Assembly (NCBI GenBank): GCA_016195115.1
Contig: JACQAI010000321.1
Span: 1 to 6,276 of the forward strand
Origin: Pseudomonadota bacterium
GTDB lineage: Bacteria; Pseudomonadota; Alphaproteobacteria; Elsterales; Elsteraceae
Direction of reading: 5' to 3'
DNA: 6,276 bases
In this document: positions 1-5,968 of the stretch, in pieces
Layout: each line of letters starts with the position of its first letter
Numbering within the stretch: the stretch's first letter is position 1
Program-made: the position numbers and the translations under genes
Notes under the pieces: generated by a model
Seen by the model: only the letters and a program-made list of their open reading frames with translations
Told to the model about the DNA's origin: nothing
The model's database searches: none

Positions 1-87
1 GCCAACATCGATCTCGATTACGGCTCGGCCGTGGCGGCGATCGCCATCGAAGCGGTGGCCCGCGCAGCCAGCCAGCCGCCGGCCTGA
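1..87 (+). CDS. 3' end of an unidentified rightward ORF (partial)
   Basis: Frame 1 is open from the window edge for 28 codons (from ANIDLDYGSA to ASQPPA) and ends at TGA 85-87. Third positions are almost all G or C, as in the other genes here, but the antisense frame is similarly biased, so codon use is weak proof of coding. I do not recognise the peptide. The reason to list it is context: cusA homology on the other strand stops at about 88-90, so the first ~87 bases appear to belong to different DNA, and a rightward gene ending there is the simplest reading. It could be the end of a host gene or of a mobile-element gene brought next to cusA. No terminal inverted repeat is visible to decide. 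Confidence 0.35.
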   Translation, partial: ANIDLDYGSAVAAIAIEAVARAASQPPA

Positions 88-2261
88 TCGATAGCATCGC
101 GGTCGGGCACGATCTCGAGATAGCGGCCACCGCCCAGCCGCTCGGCAAAGGCGCTCGTGGTCCCGGGCACCGATCGCACCGCCCGCTCGACCTCGGTCGC
201 GACCCGTTCCAGGCCGCCGAGCTCGGGGCCGAACACCTTGACGCCGACCGGCGTCCGGATGCCGGTCGACAGCATGTCGATGCGCGCCTTGATCGGCATG
301 GTCCAGGCGTTGCTCACGCCGGGCATGCGCAGCGCCGCGTCGAGCTCGGCGATCAGCGCCTCGAGCGTCAGGCCCGGCCGCCATTGCGCCGATGGCTTGA
401 GGTTGATGACGGTCTCGACCATCTCGGTCGGCGCGGGATCGGTCGCCGTGGCCGCCCTGCCCGCCTTGCCGAACACGGACTCGACCTCGGGGAACGACCG
501 GATGATGCGGTCCTGGGTCTGCAGCAGCTCGCCCGCCTTGGTGATCGACAGGCCAGGCGGCGTCACCGGCATGTAGAGCAAGGTGCCCTCGTTGAGGTCG
601 GGCATGAACTCGCTGCCCAGCCGCGACACCGGCCAGGCGGTGGCGCCGAGCGCGAGCGCCGCCAACAGCACGACCGCCAGCGGCGCCTTGAGGACCAACC
701 GGATCATCGGCCGGTAGAGCCAGATCAGCACGCGGTTCAGCGGGTTGCGCGCCTCGGGCAGGATGCGGCCGCGCACGAAGGCGAGCATCAGGACCGGCAC
801 GAGCGTCACGGATAGGAGGGCGCCGCCCGCCATGGCAAAAGTCTTGGTGTAGGCCAGCGGCTTGAACAGCCGGCCTTCCTGGGCTTCGAGCGCGAACACC
901 GGCAAGAAGGATACGGTGATGACAAGAAGACTGAAGAACAGCGCCGGGCCGACCTCCTTGGCGGCGGCGAGCAGCGCCGGTCCGCGCGGCGCGCCCGGCT
1001 CCAGCCGCTCGACGTGCTTGTGGGCGTTCTCGATCATGACGATCGCGGCGTCGACCATGGCGCCGAGCGCGATCGCGATGCCGCCCAGGCTCATGATGTT
1101 CGAGCCGATGCCGAGCGCGCGCATGCCGGCGAACGCGATCAGAATGCCGATCGGCAAGGTGATGATCGCGACCAGGGCGCTGCGCGCGTGCAGCAGGAAC
1201 ACGACGCAGACCAGCGCGACGATCGCGCTCTCCTCGATCAAGGTGCGCGTCAGGTTGTCGATGGCGCGGCCGATCAGCTCGGAGCGGTCGTAGACCGCGC
1301 GCAGCGACACGCCGTCGGGCAGGCTGGGCAGCAGCTCGGCGATGCGCGCCTTAGCGCTCCGGATGGTCGCCAGCGCGTCGGCGCCGTCGCGCTTGAGCAC
1401 GATGCCGCCGACCACCTCGCCGGTGCCGTCGAGCTCGGCGATGCCGCGGCGCTCGTCGGGCCCGAGCTCGACCCGCGCCACGTCCCGGAGCATCACGGGC
1501 GCGCCGCCGGCCGGATCGGCACGCAGCACGACGCGCTCCAGATCGCCGACGCCGCGCAGATAGCCGCGCCCGCGCACCATGTACTCGGTCTCGCTCATCT
1601 CGATGGTACGGCCGCCGACGTCGCGGTTGCTGGCACGCACCGCCTCGGAGACGCGCGCCAGCGGGATGCCGTAGGCCTGCAGCTTGCGCGGGTCGACGAC
1701 CACCTGGTACTGGCGCTGGAAGCCGCCGACCGCGGCGACCTCGGCGACGCCGTCGGCCTTGGTGAGCTGGAAGCGGATCAGCCAGTCTTGCAGGCTGCGC
1801 AGCTCGGCCAAGGTGCGCTGGGCGCCGAGCACGACGTACTGGTAGACCCAGCCGACGCCGGTGGCGTCGGGCCCGAGCGACGGCGTGACGCCCTGGGGCA
1901 GCCGCTTGGAGGCAAAATTGAGATATTCGAGCACGCGGCTGCGCGCCCAGTAGAGATCGGTGCCGTCCTCGAAGATCACGTAGACGAACGACACGCCGAA
2001 ATTGGAGAAGCCGCGCACCACCTTCGAGCGCGGCACCACGAGCAGCGCCGTGGTCAACGGGTAGGTCACCTGGTCCTCGACCACCTGGGGCGCCTGCACG
2101 GGATACTCGGTGTAGACGATGACCTGGGTGTCCGACAGGTCGGGAATGGCGTCGACCGGCGTGTTGACGACCGCCCAGACGCCGGCGCCGACCAGGAACA
2201 AGGTGCCGAGCAGCACCAGAAGCGGGTTGCGCGCCGACCAGTCGATCAGGCGCGCGATCAT
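18..2261 (-). CDS. cusA: CusA-type Cu(I)/Ag(I) RND efflux pump, C-terminally truncated
   Basis: This is the inner-membrane, proton-driven pump of a CusCBA-type heavy-metal exporter. The ATG at 2261-2259 overlaps the cusB stop (ATGA) and has a GGGAG Shine-Dalgarno 7 nt upstream. Visible are TM1 (about residues 13-33), a cluster of five helices (about 342-495) and TM7 (about 525-544), with periplasmic domains between. Residues M564, M614 and M663 match the cleft metal-binding methionines M573, M623 and M672 of E. coli CusA with a constant offset of 9. D404 in the VDAAIVMIEN motif matches the proton-relay Asp405. The ORF is 747 aa against about 1040-1050 for the family. Homology ends at RDAI (residue 724) and a 23-residue unrelated tail follows to TAA at 20-18. 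TM8-TM12 and the expected relay Glu and Lys are absent, so I infer a nonfunctional remnant or an assembly artefact. Family identity is very secure. Confidence 0.93.
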   Translation of the reverse strand: MIARLIDWSARNPLLVLLGTLFLVGAGVWAVVNTPVDAIPDLSDTQVIVYTEYPVQAPQVVEDQVTYPLTTALLVVPRSKVVRGFSNFGVSFVYVIFEDGTDLYWARSRVLEYLNFASKRLPQGVTPSLGPDATGVGWVYQYVVLGAQRTLAELRSLQDWLIRFQLTKADGVAEVAAVGGFQRQYQVVVDPRKLQAYGIPLARVSEAVRASNRDVGGRTIEMSETEYMVRGRGYLRGVGDLERVVLRADPAGGAPVMLRDVARVELGPDERRGIAELDGTGEVVGGIVLKRDGADALATIRSAKARIAELLPSLPDGVSLRAVYDRSELIGRAIDNLTRTLIEESAIVALVCVVFLLHARSALVAIITLPIGILIAFAGMRALGIGSNIMSLGGIAIALGAMVDAAIVMIENAHKHVERLEPGAPRGPALLAAAKEVGPALFFSLLVITVSFLPVFALEAQEGRLFKPLAYTKTFAMAGGALLSVTLVPVLMLAFVRGRILPEARNPLNRVLIWLYRPMIRLVLKAPLAVVLLAALALGATAWPVSRLGSEFMPDLNEGTLLYMPVTPPGLSITKAGELLQTQDRIIRSFPEVESVFGKAGRAATATDPAPTEMVETVINLKPSAQWRPGLTLEALIAELDAALRMPGVSNAWTMPIKARIDMLSTGIRTPVGVKVFGPELGGLERVATEVERAVRSVPGTTSAFAERLGGGRYLEIVPDRDAIDQAGGWLAARATASMAIAATAEP
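88..90. other. Breakpoint interrupting cusA
   Basis: On the minus strand, cusA-like sequence reads GGRYLEIVPDRDAI and should continue with the family's conserved ARYG-like stretch and the rest of the DC subdomain. Instead the frame turns into D-Q-A-G-G-W at codon 725 (89-87) with no family resemblance. Codon 724 occupies 92-90, so the change falls at about 88-90. The plus-strand ORF entering from the window edge stops at 85-87, immediately beside it. No target-site duplication or element end can be tested because only 87 bases of the other side are present. Confidence 0.6.
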
Positions 2262-3700
2262 CGCCCGGCTCCCGCCGCCGCGTCGGCGGGCGCCGCGAAG
2301 GATTGCAGCGCGGCGCGCAGGTTGCTCTCGGCGTCGATCAGGAAGTTGGCGCCGGTCACGACGCGCTCGCCGGCGCGCACGCCGTCGAGCACCTGGGCAA
2401 AACCATCGCCCCGCGCGCCCAGCCTGACTGGGCGCGGCTCAAAACGTCCCTCGCCGCGCTCGACCAGCACGACCTGGCGCGTACCGCCGTCGATCACCGC
2501 GGAGTCGGGCACGACCAGCAGCTCGCCGGTCCCGACAGCCGCCGGGGTCTCGACCTCGACGCTGGCATACATGTCGGCGCGCAGCGCCAGGTCGCGGTTG
2601 AGCACGACGACCCGCACGCGTCCGGTGCGCGTCTCGCGGTTGAGGCTCGGATAGACGAAATCGACCGTGCCCTCGAAGCGACGGCCCGGATAAGCGACGA
2701 AGCTCGCCGTGGCGCGCTCGCCGACGCGAATGGCGCCGAGATCGGCTTCCTGGACCTCGGCGATCACCCACACGGTCGACAGATCGGCGGTGCGGTAGAG
2801 CGGTTCGCCAGAGGCCACCCGCATGCCCTCGACCGCCGGCTTGTCGATCACGATGCCGTCCGCCAACGCGCGGACCGCGATGCGGCGTGCGACCTGGCGC
2901 GTGCGCCGCAGCCGCGCGACCTCGTCCTCGGGCACGTCGAGCGCGCGCAGCCGGCGCGCCGCGGCGTCGGCCAGCGCGCCGGGATCGCCGTGGGCGGCAT
3001 GACCGTTGCCGGCCATGTCGATCGCGACCAGGTATTCCTGCTCGGCCGCGACCAGCTCGGGCGAATAGAGCCAGGCGAGCACCTGGCCGCGCTTGACGCT
3101 GTCGCCGGCCGCCGAGACCTCGAGCTTCTCGAGCCAGCCCTCGACCTTGGTCGTCACCACGGCGAGCCGGCGCTCGTCGAAGCGCACGCTGCCGGTCGCG
3201 CGCACCGTGCGCGCGAGCGCCGATCGCGCCTCGACCGGCGCCGTGCGCACGCCCAGCATCTGCAGCCGGCCCGGGCTTACCGAAACGATGCCGGTGTCGA
3301 CGGCGTCGTTCTCGTAGACCGCGAGGTAGTCCATGCCCATCGAGTCCTTCTTGGGCATCGGGGAGGTGTCGGGCAGGCCCATCGGATGGCGGTAGTAGAG
3401 GATCTTGCCCTTGCCGGCCGGCGCCGTGGGCGCGGACACCGGTGCCGCCTGGGATGCGGGCGCGTCCTCATAGACGGCAACGTAGTGGCGGCCGTCGACG
3501 GCCTGCTTCGGCGTCGGCGAATAGTCCGGCTTGCCGTCGGGGTCCTGGTAGTAGAGCGGCGGCCGCGCGGGCGCCGCCGCGGTCGCGACGTCCATCGGGG
3601 CGACCGCGGTCGGCACATTGCGATCGCCCAGCCAATAACCGCCGGCGCCGGCCGCCGCCGCGGCAACCAACGCCAGGGGCCAGAGCGCGCGCCGCCTCAC
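2258..3700 (-). CDS. cusB: CusB-type periplasmic adaptor with two heavy-metal-binding repeats
   Basis: This is the membrane-fusion (adaptor) subunit linking the CusA pump to the CusC channel, and in this family it also hands metal to the pump. I chose GTG 3700-3698 (480 aa). It overlaps the cusC stop as GTGA, has GGGGG 6 nt upstream, and starts directly at a basic-hydrophobic signal or anchor (VRRRALWPLALVAAAAAG). The frame is open 115 codons further upstream, but that part is Arg/Ala shadow sequence of cusC. Residues 49-79 and 100-131 are two copies of the YY-x-P-SP-PK-YxxVYE heavy-metal-binding domain. The second is canonical (RHPMGLPDTSPMPK and MGMDY); the first lacks all methionines. Next come a barrel-sandwich/lipoyl region (about 160-215, then 275-300) flanking a short helical hairpin (about 215-270), a beta-barrel (about 305-385, WVIAEVQEADLGAIRVG) and a membrane-proximal domain (about 390-465). 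It ends in TGA overlapping the cusA ATG. Confidence 0.93.
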   Translation of the reverse strand: MRRRALWPLALVAAAAAGAGGYWLGDRNVPTAVAPMDVATAAAPARPPLYYQDPDGKPDYSPTPKQAVDGRHYVAVYEDAPASQAAPVSAPTAPAGKGKILYYRHPMGLPDTSPMPKKDSMGMDYLAVYENDAVDTGIVSVSPGRLQMLGVRTAPVEARSALARTVRATGSVRFDERRLAVVTTKVEGWLEKLEVSAAGDSVKRGQVLAWLYSPELVAAEQEYLVAIDMAGNGHAAHGDPGALADAAARRLRALDVPEDEVARLRRTRQVARRIAVRALADGIVIDKPAVEGMRVASGEPLYRTADLSTVWVIAEVQEADLGAIRVGERATASFVAYPGRRFEGTVDFVYPSLNRETRTGRVRVVVLNRDLALRADMYASVEVETPAAVGTGELLVVPDSAVIDGGTRQVVLVERGEGRFEPRPVRLGARGDGFAQVLDGVRAGERVVTGANFLIDAESNLRAALQSFAAPADAAAGAGR

Positions 3701-4941
3701 AGCGCACCCCCGATCAGCCGCTCGATCGCCGCGAGCGCGACCTGGCCGTCGGTCTCGATGCGCAGCAGCTCGATGCGCGCATCGTGCAGCCGATGCTCGG
3801 CCTCGAGCACGGCGGCGAGATCGCCGCGTGCCCGGCCGTAGTCGGCAAGCGCGGACCGATAGGCGGCGTCGAGCTGCGGCACCAGGCGGTCGCGCGTCAG
3901 ATCGCCGACGCGGCGCGCCGCGGTCAGCGACGCCAGGGCGACCCCGAGCTCGCCTTGGATCTCCGCCTCGAGCTGCGCGATGCGCTGCTGCGCGACGCCC
4001 AGCTTGGCCACCGCCTCGCGCTCGCCGGCCTGCTTGACCCCCCATTGCAGCGGAATCTTCACCCCGATCGTGGCAGTGTAGCCGGCCGGGCCGTTATCGC
4101 GCTGGATGGCGCCGGCGCCGAGCGTCACGTCGGGATACCAAGCCCGCTCGGCAAGCCGGCGCTCGGCTTCGGCGCCGCGCAGCTCGGCGCGGGTACCGAA
4201 GAGACGCGGATTGCCGACGCGCGCGCGGCCGAGCAGGTCGTCGACGCTCGGCGCGCCGCCCGGCAACGGCCGCAGCGCCCGCGGCGGCACCAGCGGCGTG
4301 TCGGCCGGCCGCGCGATCAGGGCATTGAGCCGCGCCATCGCGCTCAGCCGCTCGGCGTCGAGCTTCGCCGCGTCGGCCTCGGCGCGGATCGCCTCGGCCT
4401 CGGCGCCGATCGCGTCGCGCTGGGGGCCGACGCCCTGGCCGTAGCGCGCGGTCGCGGTGCGTGCCATCTGGCGCGCGACCCGCGCGACGTCGGCGTTGAC
4501 CGCGAGCGCCTGGCTCGCCGCGTAGTAGCGCGCGAACGCGCTCTTGATGCGCTCGTCGAGCTCGGCCGCCGCGGCACGCTCTTGCCCGCGCGCCGCGTCG
4601 ACCGCGGCGAGCGCCGCGGACTGGCGCAGGTCGCGCTTGCCCCACAGCGGAAACTCCTGCTCGACCGCGAGGTAGGTCTTGTTGATGCGCGCGCCCGCCG
4701 TGCGGTCGACCTCGTCCGACATCACGCGGAACATCGGATCGCCGAGCGCGCCCGCGGCGTCGGCGCGCGCCGCCGCGGCGGTGACCTCGAGCGCCCGCGC
4801 GCGCAGGTCGGGGCTGAGATCGCGGCCTGCGGCGAGCAGCCTGTCGACCGTCGCGCCGAGCGGCCCGTCGTCCTGGGCCTGCACGGCGCTCGCGGCAAGG
4901 CCGAGCAGCAGCCCGGCGACCGCACAGAAGATCGCGCGCAT
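3697..4941 (-). CDS. cusC: CusC-like TolC-family outer-membrane efflux channel
   Basis: This is the outer-membrane exit duct of the tripartite exporter. From ATG 4941-4939 the product is 414 aa and begins with a good Sec signal peptide (MRAIFCAVAGLLLGLAASAV, cleavage after about residue 22, QA|QD). The frame extends 49 codons upstream, but that stretch is Arg/Trp/Ser-rich, overlaps the FixH-like gene and precedes the signal peptide, so I rejected it. Two OEP repeats are visible: the first about 28-210 with the strand segment YLAVEQEFPLWGKRDLR (90-106), the second about 232-412 with AWYPDVTLGAGA and IGVKIPLQWG (about 267-301). Long Ala/Glu/Arg helices lie between them, as in TolC folds. There is no lipobox cysteine, unlike E. 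coli CusC, which is lipidated. The gene starts 1 nt after the FixH-like stop with only a weak GAAG ribosome site, suggesting translational coupling. Channel specificity is inferred from the neighbours. Confidence 0.9.
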   Translation of the reverse strand: MRAIFCAVAGLLLGLAASAVQAQDDGPLGATVDRLLAAGRDLSPDLRARALEVTAAAARADAAGALGDPMFRVMSDEVDRTAGARINKTYLAVEQEFPLWGKRDLRQSAALAAVDAARGQERAAAAELDERIKSAFARYYAASQALAVNADVARVARQMARTATARYGQGVGPQRDAIGAEAEAIRAEADAAKLDAERLSAMARLNALIARPADTPLVPPRALRPLPGGAPSVDDLLGRARVGNPRLFGTRAELRGAEAERRLAERAWYPDVTLGAGAIQRDNGPAGYTATIGVKIPLQWGVKQAGEREAVAKLGVAQQRIAQLEAEIQGELGVALASLTAARRVGDLTRDRLVPQLDAAYRSALADYGRARGDLAAVLEAEHRLHDARIELLRIETDGQVALAAIERLIGGAL

Positions 4942-4942
4942 G

Positions 4943-5335
4943 TCACTTCGCCAGCACGATCGTGACGGTGCCGCGCACCGTCTCCACCTCGCCCTGGACT
5001 TTGGCCGCCAGGGTGAGGGCCCACGGACCCGCCATGCCGGGCTGGACCTCGAACCGGTAGACCCCCGGCTCGCTCTCGCCCAGCGCACGCATCGGCGCCG
5101 TCATCTCGGGCATGCTCATGGGGCTCATGTCGGCCCTGGTCTGGATCACGACCGCGCCGGGCACCGGCTTGTCGTCCGCGATGCGGACGAGGCGCACGAG
5201 CACGATCGATTTGCCGTCCGCCGCCTTTTGCGGCTGCCCGGCGGCCTCGAAGCGGTAGTCGTTGGCGCCGGCGACGGCGTCGGCGGCGAACAGGAGCGCG
5301 AGCGTCGCGACACCCGTGCGGATACGGTTGGACAT
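4943..5335 (-). CDS. FixH/YtkA-like exported protein with methionine cluster
   Basis: This is a 130-aa protein with an N-terminal signal peptide (about residues 1-24, LALLFAADAVAGA|N) followed by one small beta-rich domain resembling the FixH/YtkA-like family. The middle segment has five methionines within 13 residues (M70, M73, M75, M78, M82: DMSPMSMPEMTAPM), a pattern expected for Cu(I)/Ag(I) thioether coordination. It is followed by a GVYRFEVQPGMAGPWALTLAAKV core typical of the fold. The ATG at 5335-5333 has a clear AGGGA ribosome site 7 nt upstream. It sits 1 nt before cusC and is surely co-transcribed with it. Related proteins accompany RND metal pumps in alphaproteobacteria (from memory, not searched). 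A periplasmic metal-carrier role, taking the place of CusF, which is absent here, is inference. The FixH relationship does not imply a role in nitrogen fixation. Confidence 0.82.
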   Translation of the reverse strand: MSNRIRTGVATLALLFAADAVAGANDYRFEAAGQPQKAADGKSIVLVRLVRIADDKPVPGAVVIQTRADMSPMSMPEMTAPMRALGESEPGVYRFEVQPGMAGPWALTLAAKVQGEVETVRGTVTIVLAK

Positions 5336-5437
5336 GGCTCAATCCCTCTCGGCCGCGGCACTGCAGCGCACGGCCCATGGCGTGATGGAATGTCCGTCGG
5401 TGGCATCGCACCGCGACGCCAGGACGAGCGTTCTGGT

Positions 5438-5454
5438 GGCGCGCTAAGCGCGCC
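5438..5454 (-). terminator. GC-rich hairpin after the first operon gene
   Basis: GGCGCGCT (5438-5445) and AGCGCGCC (5447-5454) are perfect complements. Allowing a TAA loop gives a 7-bp all-GC stem that starts 6 nt past the stop codon of the small exported-protein gene. Reading leftward there is no T tract after it, so it is not a standard intrinsic terminator. It could weaken read-through, or protect the 3' end of the upstream mRNA so that the first gene is expressed differently from the four that follow. In this GC-rich DNA a chance palindrome is possible. Confidence 0.35.
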
Positions 5455-5460
5455 GTCGGA

Positions 5461-5838
5461 TCACGCGGCTATGGGAGGGAGGAGATCGGGTTCGACCGAG
5501 ACGCCGTCGCTGAACGCCGCCGCCAACCAGTAGGCGACACGCCCGTACTCGACGGGGGCTCCGGCGAGGCCGAGCGGCATCGGCAAGCTGGGAAAGCCGA
5601 TGCAGCCCATCCACTTCAGGCAGTCGGGTGTCACGCCCGTGCACGGCATCGGCTTGGTCGATCCAGAATGCTGCGCGGGCTGCATGTCCATGTGTCCGCA
5701 GTCCGCCATGACGGTCATCGGATCCTGCGCCGACGCGGGCAGGAGGTCGTTCGGCGGCAGCGCCTGCACGGTCGCGCCGCCGAGGAAGGCGAGGCCCGTG
5801 AGCACGATCGCGGCGCGTCGGAGCATGCCGATCAGCAT
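5461..5838 (-). CDS. Small exported Cys/Met/His-rich protein, putative metal-binding
   Basis: I do not recognise a named family. From ATG 5838 the product is 125 aa: a signal peptide (MLIGMLRRAAIVLTGLAFLGG, cleavage probably near residues 23-26), then a mature part with four cysteines (47, 66, 73, 79), two histidines (49, 57) and seven methionines. Examples are DCGHMDM at 46-52 and C-x6-C-x5-C between 66 and 79. It ends in a hydrophobic Tyr/Trp segment and VEPDLLPPIAA. Such residues fit periplasmic copper or silver binding, with disulfides as the alternative. The frame is also open upstream to ATG 5901 and TTG 5907, but those starts lie upstream of the apparent promoter and put 21-23 residues before the signal peptide. 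ATG 5826 is another option. No candidate start has a Shine-Dalgarno; ATG 5838 falls where transcription should begin, suggesting leaderless translation. The gene is probably first in the cus operon, 125 nt before the FixH-like gene. Confidence 0.7.
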   Translation of the reverse strand: MLIGMLRRAAIVLTGLAFLGGATVQALPPNDLLPASAQDPMTVMADCGHMDMQPAQHSGSTKPMPCTGVTPDCLKWMGCIGFPSLPMPLGLAGAPVEYGRVAYWLAAAFSDGVSVEPDLLPPIAA

Positions 5839-5844
5839 GCTGAG

Positions 5845-5873
5845 AACATACGGACGCCATGCCGCCGATTCAA
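5845..5873 (-). promoter_or_regulatory. Predicted leftward promoter of the cus operon
   Basis: Read on the minus strand, TTGAAT (5873-5868) and TATGTT (5850-5845) are separated by exactly 17 nt, a good sigma70-type pair (TTGACA/TATAAT). Initiation 6-8 nt beyond the -10 falls at about 5839-5837, on top of ATG 5838, which would make the mRNA leaderless. The 17-nt spacing argues against a MerR/CueR-type promoter, which normally has 19-20 nt. No other promoter is evident in the 125 nt before the FixH-like gene, so this one may drive all five genes. The prediction is by eye only. Confidence 0.45.
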
Positions 5874-5889
5874 GCGACCGGGGGTTGAA
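5869..5889. promoter_or_regulatory. Inverted repeat spanning both divergent -35 boxes
   Basis: TTCAA (5869-5873) and TTGAA (5885-5889) form a perfect 5-bp inverted repeat with an 11-nt centre, 16 bp between arm centres. Each arm lies inside the -35 box of one of the two back-to-back promoters. A regulator bound here could control both directions. The arms are short and overlap promoter consensus sequence, so the symmetry could simply follow from two facing -35 elements. Confidence 0.3.
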
Positions 5890-5913
5890 ACTGAATGGCA
5901 TTGACAATATATG
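5885..5913 (+). promoter_or_regulatory. Predicted rightward promoter of the DUF5681 gene
   Basis: TTGAAA (5885-5890) and TATATG (5908-5913) are separated by 17 nt and lie at the edge of an AT-rich island (about 5900-5930) in otherwise GC-rich DNA. The start would be near 5920, leaving about 45 nt of leader before the DUF5681 start. A competing pair is TTGACA (5901-5906) with TATTTA (5923-5928), whose -35 is perfect but whose -10 is poorer. A near-palindrome, ATATA-TGCT-TATAT (5907-5920), overlaps the -10 and could be an operator. Confidence 0.45.
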
Positions 5914-5938
5914 CTTATATGGTATTTAGAAGGCACCC

Positions 5939-5968
5939 ATGCGACCAGATCCCGGAGCCCTGCCATGA
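5939..5968 (+). CDS. Nine-codon upstream ORF overlapping the DUF5681 start
   Basis: ATG at 5939 opens MRPDPGALP and stops at TGA 5966-5968, which overlaps the next ATG (5965-5967) as ATGA. It has a strong AGAAGG ribosome site (5928-5933) 5 nt upstream, better than many real starts in the window. It is out of frame with the gene it precedes, so it is not an alternative start. Its likely effect would be translational coupling or setting the level of the downstream protein. A chance ORF is possible. Confidence 0.35.
   Translation: MRPDPGALP

Noticed and set aside
1..90. Insertion-sequence end at the cusA junction
   Set aside because: No terminal inverted repeat, target duplication or recognisable transposase motif is visible in the 87 bases available, so I report only a breakpoint.
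1014..2654. 546-codon plus-strand ORF opposite cusA and cusB
   Set aside because: Its protein is His/Asp/Gln/Arg-rich low-complexity sequence, the usual antisense shadow of GC-rich genes, and it lies wholly over clear cusA/cusB coding sequence.
3701..4045. 115-codon upstream extension of the cusB frame
   Set aside because: It is Arg/Ala/Gly shadow of cusC with no homology. The GTG at 3700 has a ribosome site, begins the signal sequence and overlaps the cusC stop.
2303..4965. Two plus-strand ORFs of 512 and 507 codons (2303-3841 and 3442-4965) opposite cusB and cusC
   Set aside because: Same shadow composition, no recognisable domain or signal, and fully antisense to well-supported genes.
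4942..5088. 49-codon upstream extension of the cusC frame
   Set aside because: It overlaps the FixH-like gene and would place an Arg/Ser/Trp-rich segment before a good signal peptide at residue 50.
5444..5860. 138-codon minus-strand ORF overlapping the small exported protein
   Set aside because: Arg/His-rich frame-shifted shadow without a signal peptide or ribosome site, and less plausible than the overlapping frame with a signal peptide.
5845..5873. MerR/CueR-type promoter for the operon
   Set aside because: The spacer is 17 nt rather than 19-20 and has no convincing dyad within it.
5839..5907. Longer start (TTG 5907 or ATG 5901) for the small exported protein
   Set aside because: Both lie upstream of the predicted promoter, lack a ribosome site and bury the signal peptide behind a non-hydrophobic leader.
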